A DNA stretch of 64,000 nucleotides from an uncultured Pelagibacteraceae bacterium (lineage in GTDB: Bacteria > Pseudomonadota > Alphaproteobacteria > Pelagibacterales > Pelagibacteraceae): assembly GCA_902555465.1 (NCBI GenBank), contig CACDSN010000005.1:1-64000 (forward strand). Direction: 5' to 3'. Each line of letters begins with the position of its first letter. Within the stretch, counting starts at the first letter, position 1. Made by a program: the position numbers and the translations under genes. The notes under the pieces are model-generated. The model saw nothing but the letters and a program-made list of their open reading frames with translations. It was not told the origin of the DNA and ran no database searches. Positions 44,468-53,075 of this stretch are shown here, piece after piece.

Positions 44468-45386
44468 CAATAAATCAAATTTATTAAACAGAATTAGAAA
44501 TAGCGATGTATATTTTAGTTTTAAAAAGTCACCAACAGCTATAATTTCTTCGATTATACTCGCTATAATATTCTTTTGCTCATTTTTTGTAGAGCTCGTA
44601 GTTCCTTATAATCCTTTTGACCCATCTTCATTATCTTTAATGGAGGCATTTACTCCTCCATCATGGACAGAGGATGGTCTTCCAAAATTTATACTTGGAA
44701 CAGATGGGCAAGGTAGAGATATGCTATCAACAATTCTTTATGGATCGAGAATTTCGTTAATTGTAGGTTTTTCAGCAATCATATTTAGTCTAATTTTAGG
44801 AGTAGGTCTGGGTTTAACAGCTGGATATTTTGGTGGTAAATATGAAATGTTTGTTATGAGACTAACAGATGTTCAGTTAACAGTTCCAAGTATTTTAATG
44901 GCTTTACTTGTTGATGGGATTGCAAGAGGAATAATTTCAAGAGAAATGCATGATGAGATGGCAATTTATGTTTTGATTTTTGCAATTGGAATTTCAGAAT
45001 GGCCTCAGTTTGCAAGAGTTTCAAGAGCAGCAACCCTTGTTGAAAAAAATAAAGATTATGTTTCTGCATCAACTATTATTGGAGTTTCAAATTTAGTTGT
45101 TATGTTCAAGCATATTTTACCAAATATAATGAGACCGATTTTAGTAATCGGAACAATTGGGCTTGCATTAGCAATTTTAGCTGAGGCAACTCTTAGTTTT
45201 CTTGGGGTAGGTGTACCTCCAACTACACCATCACTTGGAACATTGATAAGATTAGGTAACGATTTTTTATTTTCAGGCGAATGGTGGATAACTTTTTTTC
45301 CAGCAATATTTTTAGTATTGTTAGCCTTTTCAATTAATCTTTTAGGAGATTGGATGAGAGATACTCTAAATCCAAAATTAAACTAA
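44460..45386 (+). CDS. Peptide ABC transporter permease (DppC-like)
   Basis: Second membrane subunit (308 aa, about six helices). GTG start overlapping dppB-like by 8 nt. N-terminal OppC_N-type segment ('KKSPTAIISSIILAIIFFCSFF'), then 'ILGTDGQGRDMLSTILYGSRISL' (about residues 78-100), and EAA loop with 'EWPQFARVSRAATLVEKNKDYVSAS' region. Forms the channel with the DppB-like subunit. Stop overlaps the ATPase ATG (TAATG). Confidence 0.92.
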   Translation: MDNNKSNLLNRIRNSDVYFSFKKSPTAIISSIILAIIFFCSFFVELVVPYNPFDPSSLSLMEAFTPPSWTEDGLPKFILGTDGQGRDMLSTILYGSRISLIVGFSAIIFSLILGVGLGLTAGYFGGKYEMFVMRLTDVQLTVPSILMALLVDGIARGIISREMHDEMAIYVLIFAIGISEWPQFARVSRAATLVEKNKDYVSASTIIGVSNLVVMFKHILPNIMRPILVIGTIGLALAILAEATLSFLGVGVPPTTPSLGTLIRLGNDFLFSGEWWITFFPAIFLVLLAFSINLLGDWMRDTLNPKLN

Positions 45387-47068
45387 TGAGTTTTTTAAAA
45401 ATAAATAACCTTAGCGTTGATTATAAAATGAGAAGAGAAACGGTTCATGCTGCTAAAAATATAAATATTGAAGTTAGCAAAGGTGAAATTTTAGGTTTAG
45501 TAGGTGAATCTGGATCAGGAAAAAGCACAGTTGGAAACGCAATCATTAATTTAATCGACGAACCAGGTAAAGTTTCTAATGGAACAATTCAATTAGGAGA
45601 TATAAATATTCAAGAAGACCCTGAAAATATTATTAAATATAGAGGTAAAAAAATTGGTTTAATTTTTCAAGATCCTCAAACCTCTTTAAACCCAATTTTT
45701 ACAATTGGAGAACAGCTAATTGAAACAATTCAAACACATTTAAAATTAGATGCGGATCAAGCCAAATCTAAAGCGATAAATTTACTCAAAGAAGTAGGAA
45801 TAAAGGATGCAGAAAAAAGATTTAATAATTATCCTCATCAATTCTCAGGAGGGATGAGACAGAGAGTTGTTATTTCTTTGGCTTTATGCTGCGAACCTGA
45901 GTTACTAATTGCTGATGAGCCAACAACAGCTCTAGATGTTTCCATCCAATCTCAAATACTTGAGCTAATTAAAAAACTTACTCAAGAAAGAAATTTGGCA
46001 GTTATTTTAATCACACACGATATGGGTGTAATAGCAGAAACTACAGATAGGGTAGCTGTTATGAAAAATGGCAAACTTGTAGAAATAGGTTTAACAAAAG
46101 ATATTTTAACACAACCTAAAGAAACTTATACTAAAAGTCTAGTCAGTTCAGTACCACCAACAAATAAAAAAATATCTAGATTTATAATTGTAGAAAAAGA
46201 AAATCAGCTAATTAAAAACACCAATATTAAAATTTTGAATAGATGGACAAAGAAAGAAATTATTAAACAAGATTTAGTTGAAGTAAAAAATTTGTATAAA
46301 TCATTTGACGATAATTTTTTTTCTGATGATTCAAAAAATATAGTTATGGCTGTAAATGATGTTTCATTTAATATTATGGAAGGCGAGTCATTTGGTTTAG
46401 TAGGTGAAAGTGGAAGTGGCAAGTCAACAATTGCAAAAATGATTGTAAATTTATTCAAACCAAGTGAAGGAGATATATACTTTGATAAATCTTGCATTAC
46501 AAAAATTAATGACAATAGAGAAATGATGAAGTTCAGAAAACAAATTCAAATGATATTTCAAGATCCATATTCATCTTTAAATGGAAGGTTGAAAGTTGAA
46601 GATATAATTGCAGAACCAATTAAACTACATAATCCGTCAATCAAAAATATTGATTTAAAAAATTATATTTTTGATTTATTAGAGTCCGTAGAATTATCTA
46701 CAAATTCTGCAACCAGATACCCTCACGAATTTTCTGGTGGTCAAAGGCAAAGAATTTCAATAGCAAGAGCACTAGCTACACAGCCTAGGCTTTTAGTATG
46801 TGACGAGCCAACATCTGCTTTGGATGTAAGTATTCAAGCACAAATACTAAATTTATTAAAGGACCTGCAGGAACAATTAAATCTTACAATATTATTCATT
46901 AGCCATGATTTACCAGTAGTTCGACAAATGTGTGATAGAATTGGAGTTCTTAAAAATGGTAAATTATGTGAAATTTCTAATTCTGAAGAATTATTTGAAA
47001 ATCCTAAACATGAATATACAAAAGAGTTATTGAGACTTATGCCAAAAATAGAAACAATTTATAATTAA
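45386..47068 (+). CDS. Fused double ATPase of peptide ABC transporter (DppD-DppF like)
   Basis: 560-aa protein with two complete ATPase domains, corresponding to DppD and DppF joined in one chain. Domain 1: Walker A 'GESGSGKST' (about residues 36-44), 'FSGGMRQRV', 'LIADEPTTALD'. Domain 2: 'GESGSGKST' (about 350), 'FSGGQRQRI', 'LVCDEPTSALD'. Fused forms exist elsewhere (for example GsiA and YejF). The ORF track starts 36 nt too early; the ATG at 45386 overlaps the dppC-like stop. Confidence 0.93.
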   Translation: MSFLKINNLSVDYKMRRETVHAAKNINIEVSKGEILGLVGESGSGKSTVGNAIINLIDEPGKVSNGTIQLGDINIQEDPENIIKYRGKKIGLIFQDPQTSLNPIFTIGEQLIETIQTHLKLDADQAKSKAINLLKEVGIKDAEKRFNNYPHQFSGGMRQRVVISLALCCEPELLIADEPTTALDVSIQSQILELIKKLTQERNLAVILITHDMGVIAETTDRVAVMKNGKLVEIGLTKDILTQPKETYTKSLVSSVPPTNKKISRFIIVEKENQLIKNTNIKILNRWTKKEIIKQDLVEVKNLYKSFDDNFFSDDSKNIVMAVNDVSFNIMEGESFGLVGESGSGKSTIAKMIVNLFKPSEGDIYFDKSCITKINDNREMMKFRKQIQMIFQDPYSSLNGRLKVEDIIAEPIKLHNPSIKNIDLKNYIFDLLESVELSTNSATRYPHEFSGGQRQRISIARALATQPRLLVCDEPTSALDVSIQAQILNLLKDLQEQLNLTILFISHDLPVVRQMCDRIGVLKNGKLCEISNSEELFENPKHEYTKELLRLMPKIETIYN

Positions 47069-47079
47069 AGGGGGGAATA

Positions 47080-47472
47080 ATGGCAATTTTTAAAATGGTA
47101 GAGGAAAGTTCAGCAACAGGGAAAGTAAAAGAAGTTTTTGAAGATATTAAAAGTTCAAGAGGAATAACAGAAATTCCAAATTTCTGGAAAATGTTAGCAA
47201 ACGATCCTGCCGAACTTGAAAGATCTTGGAATTCATTAAAACAAGTTATGAGAAAAGGTGCGCTCGATCCGATTACAAAAGAATTAATTTACGTTGCAGT
47301 TTCCATAACCAATAGTTGTGAGTATTGTACAAAATCTCACTCCTATGCTGCAAAAAAGAAAGGTGCTACAGATGAAATGCTAAAAGAAATGATAGCAGTT
47401 GTAGGACTAGCAAATAAAAATAATAAATTGGTAGATAGTTATCAAGTAGAAGTTGATGATAATTATAAGTAA
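47080..47472 (+). CDS. AhpD-like carboxymuconolactone decarboxylase family protein
   Basis: 130-aa protein with the CMD/AhpD fold. The redox motif 'SCEYCTKSHSYAA' (CxxC with following histidine, about residues 78-90) is that of AhpD-type alkylhydroperoxidases. 'IPNFWKMLANDPAELERSWNSLKQVM' region precedes it as usual. Strong GGGGGG-type ribosome-binding sequence. It may help remove peroxides, but the role in this operon with the peptide transporter is unclear. Confidence 0.85.
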   Translation: MAIFKMVEESSATGKVKEVFEDIKSSRGITEIPNFWKMLANDPAELERSWNSLKQVMRKGALDPITKELIYVAVSITNSCEYCTKSHSYAAKKKGATDEMLKEMIAVVGLANKNNKLVDSYQVEVDDNYK

Positions 47473-47478
47473 TTTTAA

Positions 47479-47700
47479 TTACTTTGTTATTTTATCCACA
47501 AATTTTTCAACAATTGGGGCAACTAAAGTTGTTGCGATCATTGCAACTGGTAAACTTACCGACCAAGCTTTCAAAAATCTTGATACATATAATTCATCGT
47601 AACCAGTGTTAATATAAGTAATTATTAAGGTCATTAATAAACTCATTCCCAAACCCATAAAAAAAATAAATAATATTTTTGAGTATTTCTTAGGTACCAT
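47479..47700 (-). CDS. DUF2798 small membrane protein
   Basis: 73 aa with two membrane helices ('ILFIFFMGLGMSLLMTLIITYIN' and 'FLKAWSVSLPVAMIATTLVAPIVEKFV'), fitting the DUF2798 family. Function unknown. It overlaps the SMR gene stop by 1 nt and is the last gene of a minus-strand run starting at 49.3 kb or above. Confidence 0.75.
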   Translation of the reverse strand: MVPKKYSKILFIFFMGLGMSLLMTLIITYINTGYDELYVSRFLKAWSVSLPVAMIATTLVAPIVEKFVDKITK

Positions 47701-48035
47701 TAATTAACTTTTCCAAGATAATTAACCATTACAACACCTATGACTATAAGTGTTATACCAATAATGCCATAAATATTTGGTATTTGATTATATTTAAATA
47801 TTCCAAAAAGTGTTACTGCAGTAATAGTTAATCCACCATATGTAGCATAGGCAAAACCCACGGGTAAATTCATCATAGCTCTTGCTATGCAAAATATACA
47901 AAGAACTATTAGTACTGAGCATAAAAAAGCAGGACCAATTTTCGTAAATCCTTCGGTTGCTTTTAAATATCCGTTAGCAGTTATCCCTAGAATAATTGCT
48001 AAAAAAAGATAAATGTATCCTGAAAAAGAGTTCAT
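47700..48035 (-). CDS. Small multidrug resistance (SMR) family protein, second of pair
   Basis: 111-aa four-helix SMR protein. Family sequence is clear: 'YLKATEGFTKIGPAFL' (about residues 23-38), 'MMNLPVGFAYATYGGLTI' (about 57-74) and 'GIIGITLIVIGVVMVNYLG'. The glutamate of helix 1 that is essential in EmrE (E14, eight residues before the conserved lysine) is glycine here. It is 1 nt after the first SMR gene; the pair probably forms a heterodimer. Substrate unknown. Confidence 0.88.
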   Translation of the reverse strand: MNSFSGYIYLFLAIILGITANGYLKATEGFTKIGPAFLCSVLIVLCIFCIARAMMNLPVGFAYATYGGLTITAVTLFGIFKYNQIPNIYGIIGITLIVIGVVMVNYLGKVN

Positions 48036-48036
48036 T

Positions 48037-48372
48037 CTAATTATTTTTTCCTAATATATTAACAATCAGGACTCCTGTGATAATTAATACTAAACCTATT
48101 ATTGTAAAAATATTAGGTATTTGATTAAATTTTAAAACACCTACAAGTGATGTGGCCAAAATACATAATCCTGCAAACGAAGCGTAGGTTATACCAACAG
48201 GTATTGTTTTCATAACAATTGATAAAGAATACATACATCCAACAATAGTAATCGCAGTTATTACACTAGGAATTAATAAAGAAAAACCCTCAGCACTTTT
48301 TGCAAAACTATTTGAAGCTGTTCCCAAAATTACTGCAATTATTAAGATTATATAAGCTGTTATATTACCCAT
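48037..48372 (-). CDS. Small multidrug resistance (SMR) family protein, first of pair
   Basis: 111-aa four-helix SMR protein, close in length to its neighbour. Motifs: 'SFAKSAEGFSLLIPS' (about residues 22-36), 'VGITYASFAGLCIL' and 'IIGLVLIITGVLIVNILG'. As in the partner, the helix-1 glutamate is replaced (glycine), with an asparagine one turn later in both proteins. Both may therefore have a changed ion coupling or move a different class of substrate. The start overlaps the DsbA-like gene's 3' end by 8 nt. Confidence 0.88.
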   Translation of the reverse strand: MGNITAYIILIIAVILGTASNSFAKSAEGFSLLIPSVITAITIVGCMYSLSIVMKTIPVGITYASFAGLCILATSLVGVLKFNQIPNIFTIIGLVLIITGVLIVNILGKNN

Positions 48373-48961
48373 TTTTTTTCGACCATATTATAGCATCTTC
48401 CATTCTATCATCTCCCCAGAAGATTTCACTATTAACTATGAACGAAGGGCTTCCAAAAACTTTACTTCTACGAGCACGGTCTGTATTTGCTAAAAATTCT
48501 TTATTAATTTCGTCGGAATTTGCGATGTTAATAATTTTATCTTTTTCTAAGCTTAATTCAGAACATATTTCAGAGATATTTGGTTCAGTGGCAGGTTCTT
48601 TACCGTCTAGAAACCATCTTTTATAAGTAAGTTTTATATAATCAATTCCCCAGCCCTCTTTTAATCCAATAATTGCAAGTTTGTTTGCTAGATCAAATTG
48701 AGTTAAAGGGTAAGGCACAGGTGTTTTTGCTGAAAAACCATATCCCTCAGCCCTTCTTTCAATGTCTCTCCACATGTAATCAACTTTATTTTTTTTATCA
48801 TCTGGAAAAGGGTGATTATTCATCTCATTCATTATTATTCTAACACTAAATGGAATCCATTTAAATTTTACCTGATGTTTTTTTTCAACATCAAGAATTC
48901 TTGTAACAGTAAGATAAGTATAAGTACTACCTATAGAAAAATAAAAATCAATACTATTCAC
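48365..48961 (-). CDS. HCCA isomerase/DsbA-family (kappa GST-like) protein
   Basis: 198-aa thioredoxin-fold protein like 2-hydroxychromene-2-carboxylate isomerase. The N-terminal 'DFYFSIGSTYTYL' puts serine where DsbA has CxxC, as in kappa-class glutathione transferases. The C-terminal 'FGSPSFIVNSEIFWGDDRMEDA' holds the cis-proline loop. It is translated just before the SMR pair. Naphthalene catabolism genes are absent, so the real substrate is probably another glutathione adduct. Confidence 0.85.
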   Translation of the reverse strand: MNSIDFYFSIGSTYTYLTVTRILDVEKKHQVKFKWIPFSVRIIMNEMNNHPFPDDKKNKVDYMWRDIERRAEGYGFSAKTPVPYPLTQFDLANKLAIIGLKEGWGIDYIKLTYKRWFLDGKEPATEPNISEICSELSLEKDKIINIANSDEINKEFLANTDRARRSKVFGSPSFIVNSEIFWGDDRMEDAIIWSKKNG

Positions 48962-49282
48962 TTATTTCGGCATTGGTGTGGCGCCAGTTTCTAAACTAAC
49001 AATTTTTCCATTATTATATTTATAAACTGCCATTACTGCCTCAACGTTTCCATCATCGAAAGTAACGAATGCATGGTGTATTCCAACTTCATCATTTTCG
49101 TAAACAATTCTAACTTTATCTTGTTTAATATCACCACTCATAGCCCATTTAATAACATCACCTTTAGTTAAGACATTACCAGACTTATGCATTGTGAATT
49201 TAAAATCATTATGCAAAAGTTCATTCATCGCTGCCTCATCTTTATTTTTCATTGCAGCACTGTATTTTTCTAATATAGACAT
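48962..49282 (-). CDS. SnoaL/NTF2-like protein
   Basis: 106-aa protein with the NTF2-like cone fold pattern: N-terminal helices ('MSILEKYSAAMKNKDEAAMNELL'), then beta strands ('DFKFTMHKSGNVLTKGD', 'AVMAVYKYNNGKIVSLE'). No signal peptide. Members include small enzymes and ligand-binding proteins; function unknown. It ends immediately before the DsbA-like gene start and shares its transcript. Confidence 0.7.
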   Translation of the reverse strand: MSILEKYSAAMKNKDEAAMNELLHNDFKFTMHKSGNVLTKGDVIKWAMSGDIKQDKVRIVYENDEVGIHHAFVTFDDGNVEAVMAVYKYNNGKIVSLETGATPMPK

Positions 49283-49304
49283 ATTATTCCTTTCAATTAA
49301 ATAA

Positions 49305-49589
49305 TTACTTAATTTTAGTTAAATTGTATATTGAGTAACTATCTAATACCTCATCCATTACTGGTTTTGATACTTCTGTACCCTCGATAAATTTATGAAG
49401 TGCAGCTTCGTCTATACAAAAAATTTTAAACATTACTGTACTTTTGTCAGGTGTCACAGTTCCTATTGTTTTTTCCACGACTGCTACCTTTGCTCTTTCT
49501 GCCAGTCCCTCAGGAGATTGCATAAATCCCATAAATTTCTCAAAAGTACCTTCTTTTAATTTTGCTACTACCAACATTTCTTTTTCCAT
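49305..49589 (-). CDS. Hypothetical small protein, possibly dimeric alpha/beta barrel
   Basis: 94 aa. 'MLVVAKLKEGTFEKFMGFMQSPEG' and the later 'VMFKIFCIDEAALHKFIEG' suggest the beta-alpha-beta pattern of antibiotic-monooxygenase-like or stress-response dimeric barrels, but I do not recognise a family with certainty. Good AAGGAGGAAAA ribosome-binding site. It is separated by 22 nt from the NTF2-like gene and probably in the same operon. Confidence 0.6.
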   Translation of the reverse strand: MEKEMLVVAKLKEGTFEKFMGFMQSPEGLAERAKVAVVEKTIGTVTPDKSTVMFKIFCIDEAALHKFIEGTEVSKPVMDEVLDSYSIYNLTKIK

Positions 49590-49603
49590 TTTTTCCTCCT
49601 TAC

Positions 49604-49978
49604 TTAATAAAGTGTTTGTATTACTTTTTTAACTTTCTCTTCACCATTTGGCACAAGCTTGTTTACAAAAGAATGACAAGCATTTGTTTTTACTTCATCA
49701 TATTTAGAACCATAGTGTTTATCTACTCCTTTATTAACGCCGTCATCCCACTCTTTTTCATTTATACCAATTTCTAATGCATAAGTTTTTAATACTTTTA
49801 CAGATGCCATTGATTTTTCTTTCATGCTATACTCAAACGTTTCACCACTTGGCAGAAAATAGTTTGCCATGTAAATTCCACTACAATCGTATGCTTTATC
49901 TTTGTCAGCACTGCTCATACCTGCTTTAGCTATAGTAGAGATCATTAATATCGATAAAATATAAACAATTTTTTTCAT
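49604..49978 (-). CDS. Secreted small hypothetical protein
   Basis: 124 aa with signal peptide 'MKKIVYILSILMISTIAKA' (cleavage near residue 19). The mature part has two cysteines ('AYDCSGIYMANYF' and 'KTNACHSFVNKLV') that could form a disulfide. No family recognised. AGAGGAAAAAA precedes the ATG. It lies between cysK and the ABM-like gene in the same direction. Confidence 0.65.
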   Translation of the reverse strand: MKKIVYILSILMISTIAKAGMSSADKDKAYDCSGIYMANYFLPSGETFEYSMKEKSMASVKVLKTYALEIGINEKEWDDGVNKGVDKHYGSKYDEVKTNACHSFVNKLVPNGEEKVKKVIQTLY

Positions 49979-50059
49979 AATTTTTTCCTCTTTATTGAAT
50001 AATATTTAATAATTTTAAGTTAATTGATAATGCTTTTAGAACAAATCAGCTATGCGTGA

Positions 50060-51061
50060 TTATAACCAATTTGGAAAAGGAAGACCTTTTTCTTGAAGAA
50101 ATCTTTTATTGAACATCTTAGAGTTGTACTTATCAGATTTATCACAAAGTATAGTAACAATAGTTTTTCCTGGGCCTATTTCTCTAGCCAGTCTGATAGC
50201 GCCAGCAATATTTACACCACAACTAGTTCCTAAACTTAACCCCTCATTTTTGATTAAATCATAAAGGATTGGCAAAGACTCATGATCATCTATAGAAAAT
50301 GCTCCATCAATTTTTGCTTCAGCAAAATTAGCAGTTATTCTACTGGAACCTATTCCCTCTGTAATTGAACCACCCTCAGATTTTAATTCTCCATTTGTGA
50401 TGTAATTATAAAGTGCAGATCCAGAGGGATCAGATAAATAAATCTTAACATTTTTATTTTTTTCTTTTAGATAACTACTAACTCCTCCAATCGTTCCACC
50501 TGTTCCAGAGGCACAAACAAAACCATCAATTTGTCCATCTGTTTGTTCCCAAATTTCCGGACCTGTAGTTTCATAATGACCTTTTGCATTTGCAGTGTTA
50601 TCAAATTGATTTGCCCAAACTACACCATAGTTATTTGTACTTTTTAATTCTTCAGCTAGTCTACCAGCAACTTTTACATAATTGCCATCATCCTTGTAAG
50701 GCTTTGGTGTCACTAGTTTTAGATCAGCACCAATATTTTTTAAAGTATCTTTTTTTTCCTGAGTTTGATTATCATTCATTACAATAATAGTTTTGTAACC
50801 CAATGAATTTCCCAATAAACATAAACCTATACCAGTATTACCAGCTGTGCCTTCTACGACAATTCCACCTTTAGAAATTAATTTTTTTTCTTGTGCGTCT
50901 TTAATTAATGCAAGAGCTGCTCGATCTTTTACTGATCCACCTGGATTTAAATATTCAGCTTTTCCGTAAATATGACATCCTGTAATTTCTGATGCAGCTT
51001 TAAGTTTTATTAATGGTGTATTTCCAATACTTTCAATGAAATTATTTTTAAATTTTTTCAT
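50060..51061 (-). CDS. cysK: Cysteine synthase (O-acetylserine sulfhydrylase)
   Basis: PLP enzyme (333 aa) making cysteine from O-acetylserine and sulfide. PLP lysine in 'NPGGSVKDRAALALI' (about residue 45), substrate loop 'EGTAGNTGIGLCL' (about 69-81), phosphate loop 'ASGTGGTIGG' (about 184-193) and 'GLSLGTSCGVNIAGA' near residue 275. It follows cysE with a 1-nt overlap, so acetylation and sulfhydrylation are co-made. The C-terminal ending 'FPNWL' is common in this group. Confidence 0.95.
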   Translation of the reverse strand: MKKFKNNFIESIGNTPLIKLKAASEITGCHIYGKAEYLNPGGSVKDRAALALIKDAQEKKLISKGGIVVEGTAGNTGIGLCLLGNSLGYKTIIVMNDNQTQEKKDTLKNIGADLKLVTPKPYKDDGNYVKVAGRLAEELKSTNNYGVVWANQFDNTANAKGHYETTGPEIWEQTDGQIDGFVCASGTGGTIGGVSSYLKEKNKNVKIYLSDPSGSALYNYITNGELKSEGGSITEGIGSSRITANFAEAKIDGAFSIDDHESLPILYDLIKNEGLSLGTSCGVNIAGAIRLAREIGPGKTIVTILCDKSDKYNSKMFNKRFLQEKGLPFPNWL

Positions 51062-51648
51062 TATCTCTTTTCTTTTTTTGTTTCCTCTGTAACAGCATAA
51101 GGTTTGAATTCTTCAGTTGAAACCCCAATGTTTCTTGCAGGTATACCAACCATTACTGCATTTTCTGGAACATCATTTGTTACAACTGCATTTGCACCTA
51201 TCTTTGAATTTTTACCAACAGTAACTGGTCCAAGTATTTGCGCCCCTGATCCAATAACAGCATTATCCAGGACCGTTGGATGACGTTTGGTGTTTCTTTG
51301 TTGATCAGCATTAATGCTTGGAGATATTCCTCCTAGAGTAACGTTATGGTAAATGGTTACGTTATTTCCAATCTCAGATGTTTCTCCAATAACAACCCCC
51401 ATTCCATGATCTATAAATAAATTTTTTCCAATTTTTGCCCCAGGATGAATTTCAATACCTGTTAAGAATCTAGAAAATTGAGAAATAATTTTTGCTATTA
51501 AGTGAAATTTTGCTATAGAGAAAAAATTAGCAATTTTGTAAAAGAACAAAGCTTTCACACCTGGATAAGTTAAAATGATACTCAATTTAGATCGCGCTGC
51601 GGGATCTCTATCAATTATTGATTGTAAATAGTCATTCATTTTGTTCAA
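51061..51648 (-). CDS. cysE: Serine O-acetyltransferase
   Basis: Left-handed beta-helix acetyltransferase (195 aa, the short form). 'IDRDPAARS' at the N-terminus, catalytic '[29 protein letters not shown]' (about residues 78-106), '[20 protein letters not shown]' (about 119-138) and 'VGIPARNIG' near the end. It supplies O-acetylserine to the cysK just after it. Divergent from the peroxiredoxin gene. Confidence 0.95.
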   Translation of the reverse strand: MNKMNDYLQSIIDRDPAARSKLSIILTYPGVKALFFYKIANFFSIAKFHLIAKIISQFSRFLTGIEIHPGAKIGKNLFIDHGMGVVIGETSEIGNNVTIYHNVTLGGISPSINADQQRNTKRHPTVLDNAVIGSGAQILGPVTVGKNSKIGANAVVTNDVPENAVMVGIPARNIGVSTEEFKPYAVTEETKKEKR

Positions 51649-51655
51649 TACTCAG

Positions 51656-51683
51656 TTGTTTAAATAGTCAGTCGTTATATAAT
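51656..51683 (+). promoter_or_regulatory. Probable promoter of the peroxiredoxin gene
   Basis: TTGTTT (-35), a 16-nt spacer and TATAAT (-10), ending about 30 nt before the ATG. A loose repeat (CTCAGTTGTT and GTCAGTCGTT, 17 bp apart) overlaps the -35 and spacer and might be an operator. AAAGGGAA gives the ribosome-binding site. Confidence 0.5.
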
Positions 51684-51712
51684 AATTTTTAAATAAATAT
51701 AAAGGGAACATA

Positions 51713-52375
51713 ATGACATTAAAAATTAACAGTTTAGCTCCAGATTTCAAAGCAAATACAACAATAGGAGAGATTTCCTTCCATGAATGGCTAGGAGATA
51801 GTTGGGGAGTTTTATTCTCACATCCAAAAGATTTTACTCCAGTTTGTACTACAGAATTAGGTTCATTAGCTAAAATGAAACCAGAGTTTGATAAACGAAA
51901 TGTAAAAGTAATTGGATTAAGCGTTGATCCAGTTGATGATCATAATAAATGGCTAAATGATATAAAAGATGTTGCTGGAATGAAACCAGAATACCCAATA
52001 ATTGCGGATGAGAAATTAGAAGTTGCTAAATTATATAATATGCTAGAGGGTGATGCGGGAGTTACTTCCATGGGAAGAACTGCTGTTGATAATCAAACAG
52101 TGAGAACAGTTTTTATTATAAGACCAGATAAAAGAATAGGCTTGTTTCTTACTTATCCTATGGCCACAGGAAGAAATTTCTTAGAAATTTTAAGAGCAAT
52201 AGACTCTATGCAATTAACCGCCAATCATAAGGTTGCAACACCTGCAGATTGGAAAAAAGGTGAAAATGTTATAATTCTGCCAGCTGTAAAAGATGATGAA
52301 GCTAAAAAATTATTTCCAGATGGATGGGATGCTGTAAAACCTTACTTAAGAAAGGTACCAGATCCAACTAAATAG
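51713..52375 (+). CDS. 1-Cys peroxiredoxin (Prx6-type)
   Basis: Thiol peroxidase (220 aa) that removes hydrogen peroxide and organic peroxides. The peroxidatic cysteine is in 'FTPVCTTELG' (about residue 45); it is the only cysteine in the protein, so it is the 1-Cys class. The C-terminal Prx6 extension ('NHKVATPADWKKGENVIILPAV' region and 'PYLRKV') is present. Located divergent from cysE. Its 3' end overlaps the racemase gene by 8 nt. Confidence 0.95.
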   Translation: MTLKINSLAPDFKANTTIGEISFHEWLGDSWGVLFSHPKDFTPVCTTELGSLAKMKPEFDKRNVKVIGLSVDPVDDHNKWLNDIKDVAGMKPEYPIIADEKLEVAKLYNMLEGDAGVTSMGRTAVDNQTVRTVFIIRPDKRIGLFLTYPMATGRNFLEILRAIDSMQLTANHKVATPADWKKGENVIILPAVKDDEAKKLFPDGWDAVKPYLRKVPDPTK

Positions 52376-53066
52376 ATTTGTATTTAGCTTTACAAACTTC
52401 AGCTAAAATTAAATTAGGGTCTATAAATATTTTTGACTCTTTAGCAAATTTGTATGACTTAAAGGCAAATACAGCTACTGGCAACTCTGTACATCCTAAT
52501 ATTATTTTATTGCACTTAATTCTTTTAAAATAACTAATAGCTGGCTGAATTGCTTTTGATGCTTCTTTAACCTTGCCTTGTTTAACAAGTTTAATGGCGA
52601 GATTTACATATTTTTTTTGAATACCTTTTGTAGGATTAACCAAATAAAAATTATTGTTGAAATATTTGTTATAAACTTTTGTTTTAATAGTTGCTTCAGT
52701 AGATAATAAACCAATTTTCGAATCTTGTTTACAATTTTTTTTAGTAAATAAATAAGCTTGTTCTGGCATACTTAATATAGGAATTCTTACTTTTTTTTTT
52801 AAATCATCATACCAGTAATGCGCAGTATTACAGGGTATTACAATAAATTTACAATTATTTCTTTGTAATAGTTTACAACCTTTTACTAATTCATTTAAAA
52901 CATTAAAGTATTTTTTTAAATTTTTAGGACGTTCAGGGGTATCGGTCTTATTATATAAAATAAATTTTGGATATTCTTGATCTGATTTTCCCCTATAAAG
53001 CATAGATAGCTTGTTACAAAGATCCAATCCTGCTTGAGTTCCCATGCCACCTAGTATTCCAATCAT
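52368..53066 (-). CDS. Aspartate/glutamate racemase family protein
   Basis: Cofactor-independent racemase (232 aa). 'IGILGGMGTQAGLDLCNKL' at the N-terminus, first catalytic cysteine in 'FIVIPCNTAHYWYDD' (about residue 79) and second in 'KIILGCTELPVA' (about 190). Closest in style to the aspartate racemase / YgeA group rather than MurI. It starts 9 nt after the nnrE stop, in the same direction. Confidence 0.88.
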   Translation of the reverse strand: MIGILGGMGTQAGLDLCNKLSMLYRGKSDQEYPKFILYNKTDTPERPKNLKKYFNVLNELVKGCKLLQRNNCKFIVIPCNTAHYWYDDLKKKVRIPILSMPEQAYLFTKKNCKQDSKIGLLSTEATIKTKVYNKYFNNNFYLVNPTKGIQKKYVNLAIKLVKQGKVKEASKAIQPAISYFKRIKCNKIILGCTELPVAVFAFKSYKFAKESKIFIDPNLILAEVCKAKYKSI

Positions 53067-53075
53067 AAAAAAAGA

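Noticed and set aside
45350-45385. Earlier start for the fused ABC ATPase
   Set aside because: It reads out of frame through the permease end; ATG at 45386 overlaps the permease stop and matches the family.
46204-46515. 103-aa minus-strand ORF inside the ABC ATPase gene
   Set aside because: Antisense shadow of a strongly conserved coding region.
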